Assembly (NCBI RefSeq): GCF_001605895.1 | Contig: NZ_LUAW01000024.1 | Coordinates: 1 to 64,000 of the forward strand | Direction of reading: 5' to 3' | From: Acinetobacter pragensis | GTDB lineage: Bacteria; Pseudomonadota; Gammaproteobacteria; Pseudomonadales; Moraxellaceae | Length of the DNA: 64,000 nucleotides | Shown: in pieces, positions 43,027 through 51,414 of the stretch | How the letters are laid out: every line of letters starts with the position of its first letter | Numbering within the stretch: position 1 is the stretch's first letter | Notes under the pieces: generated by a model | The model's input: the letters and a program-made list of their open reading frames with translations, nothing else | What the model was told of the DNA's origin: nothing | Database searches by the model: none | Translations under genes and position numbers: made by a program

Positions 43027-45330
43027 ATGGTCACAGTGCGTGAACAGCTCCCGGGGCGTTTAAATGAACTGTCTCAGGAAGCGACTGTAGAACATGCCGA
43101 TCAAGCATTGCATGATTTGGCGGAATGGCTGGATCGTGTGCGCGGCTTACTGGGGGTACCCCTCAAGCAGCTTGAAGAAGTTGCGCGTTTAACCTTGCAA
43201 AGAGAGTTAGACTCTACGGTCAACCACCGTTCCAATACCTTTTATACCGGTATTGAAATGGCGGATATTTTGGCGCATCTGCATGTCGATGAAGATACGC
43301 TGTCCGCTGCAATGCTTTACCGCTCTGTGCGCGAAGGCGTCATGCCTTTAGACGAAGTGCTGACAAAATTCGGAGAACAAGTGCACAGCTTGGTCAAAGG
43401 CACTTTGGCGATGGGTAAGCTTTCTGAGCTGATTGAACAGAATAAACGCTTAGAAGATCACTTTAATAATAATCAGCGTGAGCACCTGAGCGGCATTTAT
43501 AAAATGCTGATTTCGGTTACTGAAGATGTCCGGGTTGTACTGATTAAGCTGGCGGAGCGGACGTATGCCCTGCGTGAACTGACGCAGGCATCCCGGGAGC
43601 GTCAAGAGCGTGTTGCCCGTGAAATTCTAACCATTTATTCGCCATTGGCGCACCGTTTAGGGATTGCGCAGCTGAAATGGGAGCTGGAAGATTTAGCGTT
43701 CCGCTACTTGGCGCCAGAACGCTATAAAGAAATTGCATCTCTGCTGAATGAAAAACGTTTAGAGCGTGAGCAGTATATTCAGTTTGTGATTGATAAATTG
43801 CGCACTGAGCTGGCTGAGCACGGCATTGAAGCTGAAATTAACGGCAGGGTGAAGCATATTTATTCGATTTATCGAAAAATGAAAAGCAAAAACCTGAGCT
43901 TTGATCAGCTGTATGATATCCGCGCAGTCCGTGTGCTGGTCAAATCTGTTCCTGAATGCTATCACTCCTTAGGCATTGTGCATCAAATTTGGCGCCATAT
44001 TCCGCATCAATTTGATGACTATATTACCAATCCGAAAGCCAATGGATACCGTTCACTGCATACTGCCGTGATTGCGGAAAATAAATCATTGGAAGTTCAG
44101 ATCCGTACCAAAGCGATGCATGAAGAAGCAGAGCTGGGGGTATGTTCGCACTTCAATTATAAAGAAGGCGGCAAGCAGACCGATCAGTCATTCAATCACC
44201 GCTTGCATTCGTTGCGCGCCGTACTTGAACACTATCAAGAGCGCAATGACGCCAGCGCGCATAAAGATGATGAATCTGAAGAGAATTTTGAGCAAATTCA
44301 AGATTTTGAAGGTTTTGAAAAAATTTATGTGTTCAGCCGGGACGGAGATATTAAAGAACTGCCACGCGGTTCTACGGTATTGGACTTTGCTTATCACGTG
44401 CATACCGAAGTCGGAAACAAGTGTTATGCAGCGCGGGTCAATCAGCGTTATGTGCCTCTGACCTATACCTTAAAAACAGGTGAACAAGTTGAGATTTTAA
44501 CCAAGAAAGACCGTGAGCCAAACCGTGATTGGCTGGTCAATTCTTTGGGTTATATTAAAACTTCGCGTGCGCGTGACAAGCTGCGCCACTGGTTCAGGCA
44601 GCAAGACCGCAGCAAAAACCTGGAAGTGGGCCGTGAAATTCTGAATAAAGAACTGTCGCGCTTGGCCATTCATCCAAAAAGCATTGATTTGAATGATTAC
44701 TGCAATCACTTCAATGTGAAAACGGGTGAAGATATTCTGATCAGTCTGGTCAGCGGTGATGTCAGCCTGCATTCATTAATGAATCAGGTGAACCGCCATA
44801 TGCATCTGGATCAGGATGAACCTGAACTGGTGTTGAAACCTGCATTGAATCCGCGCGCCAGCCATACACTGTCTGCGCACGGCATTTTAATTGACGGCCT
44901 GGATAATGTGGAACTGCATGTTGCTCAGTGCTGTCAGCCTGTCCATGGTGAGTCGATTGCTGGGTATATTACTTTAAACCGCGGGGTGAGTATTCATAAG
45001 GTAGCATGTCCAGATTATGTGCGCATGATTACGCAGGAACCGGAACGCGCTGTTGAAGCCGATTGGGAAATGCAGCCGACTCGGGGTCAAAGCGTGCAGA
45101 TTGTGGTGGAAGCTTATGACCGCCGCGGCTTGCTGAAAGATCTGACTCAAGTGATTTTCTCCGATCAGATCAATATCCGGCAGGTCAATACCATCTCAGA
45201 AGCTGACGGTATCGCCAATATGAAACTGCTGATTGAAGTGAAAGGTTTGGCGCAGCTGTCGCGTTTGCTGGCCCGTTTAGAGCAGCAGCCGGGAATCATC
45301 AGTGCGCGCCGCTTGATTCAAGGCAGTTGA
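43027..45330 (+). CDS. relA: (p)ppGpp synthetase I
   Basis: The 767-residue protein is a monofunctional RelA. The N-terminal hydrolase-like domain has lost the HD metal site (segment HVDEDTLSAAMLYRSVREGVM). The synthetase domain shows RVKHIYSIYRKMKSK, SFDQLYDIRAVRVLV and EVQIRTKAMHEEAELG. TGS begins at FEKIYVFSRDGDIKELPRGS, followed by a zinc-finger-like CCQPVHGESIAGY and a terminal ACT domain. It makes (p)ppGpp on stalled ribosomes. It has its own terminator, which separates it from the APE cluster. Confidence 0.97.
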   Translation: MVTVREQLPGRLNELSQEATVEHADQALHDLAEWLDRVRGLLGVPLKQLEEVARLTLQRELDSTVNHRSNTFYTGIEMADILAHLHVDEDTLSAAMLYRSVREGVMPLDEVLTKFGEQVHSLVKGTLAMGKLSELIEQNKRLEDHFNNNQREHLSGIYKMLISVTEDVRVVLIKLAERTYALRELTQASRERQERVAREILTIYSPLAHRLGIAQLKWELEDLAFRYLAPERYKEIASLLNEKRLEREQYIQFVIDKLRTELAEHGIEAEINGRVKHIYSIYRKMKSKNLSFDQLYDIRAVRVLVKSVPECYHSLGIVHQIWRHIPHQFDDYITNPKANGYRSLHTAVIAENKSLEVQIRTKAMHEEAELGVCSHFNYKEGGKQTDQSFNHRLHSLRAVLEHYQERNDASAHKDDESEENFEQIQDFEGFEKIYVFSRDGDIKELPRGSTVLDFAYHVHTEVGNKCYAARVNQRYVPLTYTLKTGEQVEILTKKDREPNRDWLVNSLGYIKTSRARDKLRHWFRQQDRSKNLEVGREILNKELSRLAIHPKSIDLNDYCNHFNVKTGEDILISLVSGDVSLHSLMNQVNRHMHLDQDEPELVLKPALNPRASHTLSAHGILIDGLDNVELHVAQCCQPVHGESIAGYITLNRGVSIHKVACPDYVRMITQEPERAVEADWEMQPTRGQSVQIVVEAYDRRGLLKDLTQVIFSDQINIRQVNTISEADGIANMKLLIEVKGLAQLSRLLARLEQQPGIISARRLIQGS

Positions 45331-45342
45331 TAAAAGTTCTGT

Positions 45343-45374
45343 ATTAAAAAGCCTGCGGAATGCAGGCTTTTTAT
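45343..45374 (+). terminator. Intrinsic terminator of relA
   Basis: AAAAAGCCTGC / GCAGGCTTTTT with GGAAT loop, followed by a T run, 13 bases past the stop. Confidence 0.92.
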
Positions 45375-45446
45375 CCTTTAGATTCTGCAGTAACGAAGTC
45401 TTAAATAAACCTAAATATATGATATTAAGAAAGTTCAACTTATTTT

Positions 45447-45476
45447 TTGTAAAAAAAATATCGCCGGTGCTATAAT
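45447..45476 (+). promoter_or_regulatory. Probable sigma-70 promoter of the aryl polyene cluster
   Basis: TTGTAA at 45447-45452, 18-bp spacer, then TGCTATAAT (extended -10, perfect TATAAT at 45471-45476). It lies 48 bases before the first ape gene start, in an AT-rich stretch just after the relA terminator. No operator was recognised. Confidence 0.7.
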
Positions 45477-45524
45477 TCGCAAAAATATGACACTCGAATT
45501 GAAAAGGGTAAGGAAATACTGCGC

Positions 45525-46148
45525 ATGGTGCTAATGAATGTGTCTCGGCTGACGATTAGCCGGGCAGATAGCGTATTTCCTGCTTTAGAGCACATTCCGC
45601 CGATGCAGCGCCGCCGCTTGTCTCAATTGGCGAAGCTGGCGTTGAATAGCGCTATGCAGGCGCTGGACGGGGCTCAAGCTGACTATATTGTATGGGTGTC
45701 ACAATATGGCGATGAGTCGAAAACCCTAAAAATATTAGAAGATGTGCTGAATGATCAAACGCCGTCGCCGACTCAATTCTCGACTTCAGTACACAATGCG
45801 GTTTCCGGCTTATATTCTATTTTATGCCAGGATGCCGCGCCAGCCACCAGTTTGGCGGGTTCATGGCGTGATGGATTGATTGAAGCCTATGCTTGGTTGA
45901 AAACAAACCCGGAAGCCCGTCAGGTTCTGCTGGTGTATTACGATGAGGCGTTGCCTGAAATCTATATTGAGCATCAGCCATTTCCCGTTTTTGCAATGGC
46001 GGCTTTGGTGTCATTAACGCCGGCAAATTTAGCATTCCAGCCGGGCAGTTCTGATACTGAAACAGCATATTTTAAACAGGCTTTAAACTTTTACGACTTT
46101 TGGCAGCATGACAGCCAAAGTGAATGCGGCGCGTGGACCAAATGCTGA
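45525..46148 (+). CDS. apeC: Aryl polyene chain-length-factor-like ketosynthase homologue (ApeC-type)
   Basis: The 207-residue protein is half the length of a normal ketosynthase and matches the Ketoacyl-synt_2 / ApeC type. The KS catalytic-cysteine position, expected in a TACSSG-like element, here reads HNAVSGLYSI with Val in place of Cys, so it cannot form an acyl-enzyme. In characterised APE systems ApeC forms a heterodimer with the active KS ApeO. It starts the operon of some 20 genes, behind AAGGA. ATG 45534 is an alternative start. Confidence 0.8.
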   Translation: MVLMNVSRLTISRADSVFPALEHIPPMQRRRLSQLAKLALNSAMQALDGAQADYIVWVSQYGDESKTLKILEDVLNDQTPSPTQFSTSVHNAVSGLYSILCQDAAPATSLAGSWRDGLIEAYAWLKTNPEARQVLLVYYDEALPEIYIEHQPFPVFAMAALVSLTPANLAFQPGSSDTETAYFKQALNFYDFWQHDSQSECGAWTKC

Positions 46149-46942
46149 AATTCAATGACCTTAAGAAAAAAGCCAACTATGCATGGCGCGTAGGGGCAAC
46201 CGGATTCAGCTTTGCCAGTTTTGGCGTGGGCGGTGTGGCCATCGGCGGTTTAATTGCGCCTTTGGTCCGGCTGAGTACCCAAGCCCCCGCACTGCGCACA
46301 CAGCGTACGCAAAAAATCATTAAGCACAGCTTTAAAGGCTTTACCGAAATGATGGTGAAACTGGGCATTATGACCTATGAGGTCGAAGGCTTGGATAAGC
46401 TGCAGCGCAGCCATCAGGAATTGGTCATTGCCAACCATCCGACGCTGATTGACGTGGTGGTTTTAATTGGTTTAATGGAACAGGCGAATTGTGTTGTGAA
46501 GCAGGCGCTGTGGTCAAATCCATTCACCAAAGGCCCGGTGCAAAGTGCAGGCTATATTTTAAATGCCGGCTCTGAACAGTTTATTCAGGACTGCGTGCAT
46601 AAACTGCAGCAGGACAAAGCGGCGTCATTGCTGATTTTTCCTGAAGGCACGCGTACAGCCAAAGATGCGCAGCTGAATGAATTTCAGCGCGGCGCAGCCA
46701 ATATTGCGCTGCGTGCGGGTGTGCCGATACGGCCTGTACTGATTACATGTACACCATCTACACTGACAAAAAATGAAAAGTGGTATCACATTCCAGAACA
46801 GCCGTTTCATATTCAAGTGAAAGTGCTGGATGCGGTTCGAGTGGAAGACGTATTGGAGGATGTTACAGTCAATCCAAAAAATGTACGTCTGTTAAATCAA
46901 CAATTACAGCGGTTTTTTAACCAAGAGTTATCCTTAAAATGA
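46142..46942 (+). CDS. apeD: 1-acyl-glycerol-3-phosphate-type acyltransferase (ApeD-type)
   Basis: I use ATG 46142, which overlaps the apeC stop (ATGCTGA); an ATG at 46124 is the alternative. The 266-residue LPLAT protein has an N-terminal hydrophobic helix, the HX4D acyltransferase motif in ANHPTLIDVVVLI and the FPEGTRT motif at residue ~175. It is expected to transfer acyl chains at the inner membrane while the polyene is anchored to a lipid-like head. It overlaps the first ACP gene by the ATGA of 46939. Confidence 0.85.
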   Translation: MLKFNDLKKKANYAWRVGATGFSFASFGVGGVAIGGLIAPLVRLSTQAPALRTQRTQKIIKHSFKGFTEMMVKLGIMTYEVEGLDKLQRSHQELVIANHPTLIDVVVLIGLMEQANCVVKQALWSNPFTKGPVQSAGYILNAGSEQFIQDCVHKLQQDKAASLLIFPEGTRTAKDAQLNEFQRGAANIALRAGVPIRPVLITCTPSTLTKNEKWYHIPEQPFHIQVKVLDAVRVEDVLEDVTVNPKNVRLLNQQLQRFFNQELSLK

Positions 46943-47199
46943 GCAATCTTGCTGATGAATTAAAGCAAATGATTATTGATGTGCTTGCCCTTGAAGACAT
47001 TAGTATTGACGATATCGACACAGACGCGCCTTTATTCGGCGACGGTCTAGGTTTGGATTCAATTGATGCTTTGGAATTAGGTTTGGCATTAAAGAAGCGC
47101 TACGGCATTCATTTGAATGCAGAGTCAGCAGAAACCAAAGAACATTTTAAGTCAATTCAAAGCTTGGTGGCTTTGGTTGAAGCACAGAAAACAGCATAA
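46939..47199 (+). CDS. apeE: Acyl carrier protein, aryl polyene pathway (ApeE-type)
   Basis: The 86-residue four-helix ACP has the phosphopantetheine serine in GLGLDSIDALELG and an acidic helix II. The overlapping ATGA start couples it to the acyltransferase. One of two different ACPs in the cluster, used to carry growing polyene and lipid intermediates. Confidence 0.92.
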   Translation: MSNLADELKQMIIDVLALEDISIDDIDTDAPLFGDGLGLDSIDALELGLALKKRYGIHLNAESAETKEHFKSIQSLVALVEAQKTA

Positions 47200-47208
47200 G
47201 AGGTTGCT

Positions 47209-47457
47209 ATGCTTGCACAAGAAACTGTTTTAGAAAAATTGCGTGAATGGATGGACGAGCTGTTTGAAATTGCGCCTGAAGATGTTCAGCTGGAATCAAA
47301 TTTAGCTTCTGACTTGGATGTGGACAGTATTGATGCGATTGATTTGGTCGTGAAAATTAAAGAACTCACCGGCAAGCAGGTCAATCCTGAAGACTTTAAA
47401 AATGTCCGTACCGTTCAGGATGTGGTTGCTGTTATTCAGAATATGTCTGCTGAATGA
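47209..47457 (+). CDS. apeF: Acyl carrier protein, aryl polyene pathway (ApeF-type)
   Basis: The 82-residue ACP has the pantetheine serine in SDLDVDSIDAIDLVVKI. It is clearly different from the first ACP (about half identical around the serine). Two ACPs in a row are characteristic of APE and type II polyene systems. Confidence 0.92.
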   Translation: MLAQETVLEKLREWMDELFEIAPEDVQLESNLASDLDVDSIDAIDLVVKIKELTGKQVNPEDFKNVRTVQDVVAVIQNMSAE

Positions 47458-48008
47458 ACGCGGTTTTAAAAGGGATAGCCGTCATCGGATTGATGCTCTA
47501 TCCCTTTTTTGTCGGATACGGTTTAATGCATGGCCAATTTGTTTGGGTCAGCGCGTTATTGATTGCCTTGGGCGTGATCCGGCTGTTCAGTAAAGGCAAT
47601 GCTTTGCTGTGGCCGCTGACCGGTTTTGCCATACTCTGCGGCGGCCTGAGCCTGATTTTAAAAGACCATGCCTGGCTGAAACTGTATCCGGTATTTATGA
47701 ATATCGGCGCTTTGATTATTTTTACAATGACTTTAGTTAAACCGCCCTCCATGATTGAGCGTTTTGCTCGTTTGGCAGAGCCAGATTTGCCGCCGGAAGG
47801 GGTAGCATGGACGCGTCAAGTGACTAAAGTCTGGTGCGGTTTTTTTTGTGTAAATGCAGCCATCGCGCTGATGACGGTTTTTTTTGCCCCAATGAAAATT
47901 TGGGTGCTGTATAACGGTTTTATTGCATATGTGCTGATGGGAATTCTGCTGCTGGGCGAGTTTCTGCTGCGCAAGCGCCAGCAGCGGCTGCATCAGATGC
48001 AAAAATAG
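47454..48008 (+). CDS. apeG: Inner membrane protein, COG4648-type (ApeG-type)
   Basis: The 184-residue protein has four to six hydrophobic segments (GIAVIGLMLYPFFVGYGLM, FGVNAAIALMTVFFAP-like, YVLMGILLLGEFLL). A soluble loop near residue 95 carries IERFARLAEPDLPPEGVAWTRQVT. Such proteins are fixed members of APE clusters but have no assigned activity. ATGA overlap couples it to the preceding ACP gene. Confidence 0.8.
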   Translation: MNAVLKGIAVIGLMLYPFFVGYGLMHGQFVWVSALLIALGVIRLFSKGNALLWPLTGFAILCGGLSLILKDHAWLKLYPVFMNIGALIIFTMTLVKPPSMIERFARLAEPDLPPEGVAWTRQVTKVWCGFFCVNAAIALMTVFFAPMKIWVLYNGFIAYVLMGILLLGEFLLRKRQQRLHQMQK

Positions 48009-48065
48009 CTGTTTTAATACAACATTTACTCCAGATATTAGAAATACGGTTTAGAAACAAATTTT

Positions 48066-49727
48066 ATGTCTTGTCATTTTCAGCACCATTTAAATTCTTC
48101 GCGCACACTGTGCATTCATGCGGATTTGCACCTGATCACTTTTCAGGATTTTTGGCGCGATGCTGCTGAACAGGCGGTGCAGATCAGCCAGCTGAATGAA
48201 CCGGTTTGGGCGCTGTGGGAACAAGACAGTTATGAGTTTTTAGTGCTGCTGTTTGCCGCACTGCAGGCCGGCAAGCAAGTGCTGCTGCCGCCGAACCGTG
48301 TCAGCGATTTAGAAAATGAGCTGTCCGGACAGAAAATTTATTTTCTAAAGCGTTTGCCGCTGACCGCAGATACCCCTCAAAGTGCATTCACTTTTGATGA
48401 TGCATTTTTAAGCCAAGCGCAGGTGTATTTTTATACCTCGGGTTCTACAGGGCAGCCGAAAAAAATTCCGCGCACACTGCAGCAGCTGTTTAATGAAGTT
48501 TGCGGTTTGGACTCCAGCTTTGCTTTGCCTGAGCAAGCCGTGGCGATTGCAACGGTCAGTCATCAGCATATTTATGGTTTACTGTTTAAATTGCTGTGGC
48601 CTTTGGCCAGCGGGCGCAGTTTCTATCAAAGCCAAGTGGCTTTTCCTGAAGATGCCGCCGATATTCAAAAAAAGATTGCACATTTGAATGTGCCGAATTA
48701 TGTGATTTCCAGTCCAGCTTTGTTAAAGCGGTGGACGAAAGATGTGGTCCTGCAGGATTGCATAACCGTGTATTCCTCTGGCGGCAAGCTGGATTCAGGC
48801 GTTCGCCCATTTCTGAATAGGCCAATTACCGAAGTGTTCGGCAGCTCTGAAACTGGCGGCATTGCCTACCGTCAGGCAGATGAGGCATTGTGGATGCCTT
48901 TTGCCAATGTCGATATTCAGACCGCAGCGCAGCAGGAATTGGCAGTGAAAACCAATCATGCGTTCAGCAATGAATGGATTCTGACGGGCGATAAAATTGA
49001 GTTGATCGAGGCGGGAAATCCAAAGAGCCTATTTCGCTTGCTGGGCCGCTTAGACCGCATTATCAAGCTGGAAGAAAAGCGCCTGAGCCTTGATGCAGTA
49101 GAAGCCAAAATTGCCGAGCTGGATGCTGTGCAGCAGTGCCATGCGCTGGTGTATGAAAAAGATCACCGTCAAATTTTAGCGGCGGTTGCCGTGCTGAGCG
49201 ATGAGGCGCGTCTGGATTTACAGCAAAAAGGCAAAGCTGCATTTACGGCAGAGCTGAAAAAGCGCTTAGCCGAAAAACTGGAAAGCATTGCCATTCCGCG
49301 CCAGTGGCGTTTCTTAACGCAAATGCCGCAAAATTCCCAATCAAAATTGAATCAACAGTATTTAAAATCCTTATTTCAACCGATGCATTTGCCCGTGGTT
49401 TTGGCGCAGCAGCGCCAAGAAGAGCAGATCGCTTACCGATTGGAGTTCACTCCTGAGCTGGCGTGCTTTCAAGGGCATTTTCCGAATTTTCCTATTTATC
49501 CCGGTGTTGGCCAAATCGGTTTTATTCAGTATTTTGCCAAGCAGCATTGGACGGATTTACTGTGGTGCAATGGCTTTGAGCAGCTGAAATTCCAAGATTT
49601 AATTCGGCCTTATCAATGTGCAGATTTGTCCTTAAGCCGTAAGGCGCATAAAGTGAGTTTTGAGCTGAAAAATCAAGGGAAGACCGTGGCCTCTGGGCGT
49701 TTATTGTTTAACGTGTCGGATGCTTAA
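48066..49727 (+). CDS. AMP-dependent acyl ligase fused to a hotdog dehydratase-like domain (ApeH-ApeI fusion)
   Basis: The first ~430 residues form an ANL adenylation domain: VYFYTSGSTGQPKKIPR (P-loop), VFGSSETGGIAYR and GRLDRIIKLEEKRLS before the hinge. A C-terminal hotdog domain of about 115 residues follows, with CFQGHFPNFPIYPGVGQIGF as in FabZ/ApeI dehydratases. The catalytic His is present in GHFP. The acid normally 14 residues later (Glu in FabZ) is Gly here. The ligase half probably activates the aryl starter as acyl-AMP and loads it on an ACP. In the recalled order, separate apeH and apeI genes occur at this place. Confidence 0.85.
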   Translation: MSCHFQHHLNSSRTLCIHADLHLITFQDFWRDAAEQAVQISQLNEPVWALWEQDSYEFLVLLFAALQAGKQVLLPPNRVSDLENELSGQKIYFLKRLPLTADTPQSAFTFDDAFLSQAQVYFYTSGSTGQPKKIPRTLQQLFNEVCGLDSSFALPEQAVAIATVSHQHIYGLLFKLLWPLASGRSFYQSQVAFPEDAADIQKKIAHLNVPNYVISSPALLKRWTKDVVLQDCITVYSSGGKLDSGVRPFLNRPITEVFGSSETGGIAYRQADEALWMPFANVDIQTAAQQELAVKTNHAFSNEWILTGDKIELIEAGNPKSLFRLLGRLDRIIKLEEKRLSLDAVEAKIAELDAVQQCHALVYEKDHRQILAAVAVLSDEARLDLQQKGKAAFTAELKKRLAEKLESIAIPRQWRFLTQMPQNSQSKLNQQYLKSLFQPMHLPVVLAQQRQEEQIAYRLEFTPELACFQGHFPNFPIYPGVGQIGFIQYFAKQHWTDLLWCNGFEQLKFQDLIRPYQCADLSLSRKAHKVSFELKNQGKTVASGRLLFNVSDA

Positions 49728-49742
49728 GATGAGAGCAAGAGA

Positions 49743-50477
49743 ATGAAACACTGTGTTGTAATTCCAGTCTATAACCATCCGCACTATTTGGAAGCGCTGG
49801 TGGCGCATCTGAATGCTTTCAATTTGCCTATTATTCTTGTGAATGACGGCAGTGATGCGGCCTGTACGGCCTTGATTCATCAGCTGGCGGCTCATGATCC
49901 GCTGGTGGATTTGGTTGAGCATGCACAGAATCAAGGCAAGGGGCAGGCTGTGATGACAGGGCTGCAGCATGCCTTCAAGCAAGGCTATAGCCATGCGCTG
50001 CAGCTGGATTCTGACGGCCAGCATGACTGGAATGATGTGCAGCGTTTTTTAGATGCCTCTCAGAAACATCCTGACGCCATGATTATTGGCCAGCCAGTGT
50101 TTGATGCATCCGTGCCGAAAAAGCGCCTGTATGGGCGCTACGCCACGCATATTTGGGTCTGGATCAACAGCCTATCATTTGAAATTAAAGACAGTATGTG
50201 CGGTTTTCGGATCTATCCGCTGGAGCAAACGGTCAAAGTGCTGAATAGCGCTAAATTTCAGCCGCGCATGGGTTTTGATTCGGAAATTCTGGTGCGTCTG
50301 AAATGGGACAATGTGCCTTTTGTGAATGTGCCGACGCGGGTGATTTATCCTGAAAACGGCATTTCACACTTCAATGTTTGGCGGGATAATTTGGGGATGG
50401 CGCGCGCACACAGCCGCTTATTGGGCGGCATGCTGCTGCGCTTGCCTAAGCTGCTGTATCAGAAAGTGAAGAACTAA
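49743..50477 (+). CDS. Family 2 glycosyltransferase (ApeJ N-terminal-type)
   Basis: The 244-residue GT-A enzyme has VIPVYNHPHYLEALVAHL, IILVNDGSD and the metal-binding LQLDSDGQHD (DxD-like), plus a RIYPLEQTVKVLNSAK segment. Its length suggests a DPM1-like or polyprenyl/lipid head group glycosyltransferase. In other APE clusters a glycosyltransferase and an HtrB-like acyltransferase are one fusion (apeJ); here they are two genes, two bases apart. Acceptor is probably the lipid anchor. Confidence 0.85.
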   Translation: MKHCVVIPVYNHPHYLEALVAHLNAFNLPIILVNDGSDAACTALIHQLAAHDPLVDLVEHAQNQGKGQAVMTGLQHAFKQGYSHALQLDSDGQHDWNDVQRFLDASQKHPDAMIIGQPVFDASVPKKRLYGRYATHIWVWINSLSFEIKDSMCGFRIYPLEQTVKVLNSAKFQPRMGFDSEILVRLKWDNVPFVNVPTRVIYPENGISHFNVWRDNLGMARAHSRLLGGMLLRLPKLLYQKVKN

Positions 50478-50479
50478 GC

Positions 50480-51409
50480 GTGTCAGAAAAAAATATGCCC
50501 AAATGGAGCGCCATGAAAGAGCGTGGCGGCATGCTGCCGCTGATGCTGATGCTCGGCTTTTACCGTTTGGGTGGACGCTGGCTGTGCAGGCTGGTGCTGT
50601 ATTTTGTGATTTTATGGTATTGGCTGTTTTCCAATACTGTACGTCAGGCATCACTGCTGTATCTCAAAAAACTGCATCATTTTGCAGGAACAGATTCACC
50701 CTTTGAGTCTGAACCGCATATGGGCCAGACCTATACGCATCTCATGCAATTTGGTGAATGCATTTTGGATAAGGTGGAAGGCTGGCTGGGCAATGTTGCC
50801 GAGCAGGAACTGCAATTGCATGGTCATGAGCATTTCCGCGAGCATTATCAAAAAGGCGCAGTGATTGTGGTGTCGCATTTTGGCAACATTGAGCTGCTGC
50901 GCGCGGTGAAGTCTGAGCATGCGCAAAAAATCAATGTGCTGGTGTATCAAAAGCATGCCACTAAATTCAATGCATTTCTAAAAAAGCTGAATGCGCATGC
51001 CGATGTGAATTTGGTTTCAGTGGATGAATTAGGGATTGAGACTGCATTAATTCTGCAGGATAAGCTGGATCAGGGCGAATGGGTGATTGTGGCGGCAGAC
51101 CGTGTGCCAGTGCAGTCTGGCCGCGTGCAGCCTGTAGAATTCTTAGGAGAACAGGCGCTGTGGCCGCAAGGCGCATGGATTCTTGCCAGCTTATTGAAAG
51201 CGCCCGTGCTGGCTGTGTTTTGCTATCGGATGCAGGATCATTTTGAAGTGCATATTCATCAGGTTGCCGAGCAGCTGAACTGGCCGCGCAAAACGCGCAT
51301 GCAGGCCATGCAGCAGACGACTCGGCAATATGTGCAATTGCTGGAACAGCACTGCATGCGCGCGCCGTATCAGTGGTTTAATTTTTATAATTTTTGGAAT
51401 AAAGGATAA
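50480..51409 (+). CDS. LpxL/HtrB-type lysophospholipid acyltransferase (ApeJ C-terminal-type)
   Basis: The GTG start at 50480 follows the glycosyltransferase by two bases. The 309-residue protein has an N-terminal hydrophobic segment (LCRLVLYFVILWYWLF), the HX4E motif in VVSHFGNIELLRA and a RVPVQSGRVQPVEFLGE region typical of lipid A late acyltransferases. It probably acylates the polyene's lipid headgroup, adding an acyl chain from ACP. Confidence 0.85.
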   Translation: MSEKNMPKWSAMKERGGMLPLMLMLGFYRLGGRWLCRLVLYFVILWYWLFSNTVRQASLLYLKKLHHFAGTDSPFESEPHMGQTYTHLMQFGECILDKVEGWLGNVAEQELQLHGHEHFREHYQKGAVIVVSHFGNIELLRAVKSEHAQKINVLVYQKHATKFNAFLKKLNAHADVNLVSVDELGIETALILQDKLDQGEWVIVAADRVPVQSGRVQPVEFLGEQALWPQGAWILASLLKAPVLAVFCYRMQDHFEVHIHQVAEQLNWPRKTRMQAMQQTTRQYVQLLEQHCMRAPYQWFNFYNFWNKG

Positions 51410-51414
51410 GTCTT

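Noticed and set aside
43027-45330. Missing HD motif in RelA as a defect
   Set aside because: Loss of the hydrolase site is typical of monofunctional RelA in gammaproteobacteria; the synthetase and regulatory domains are intact.
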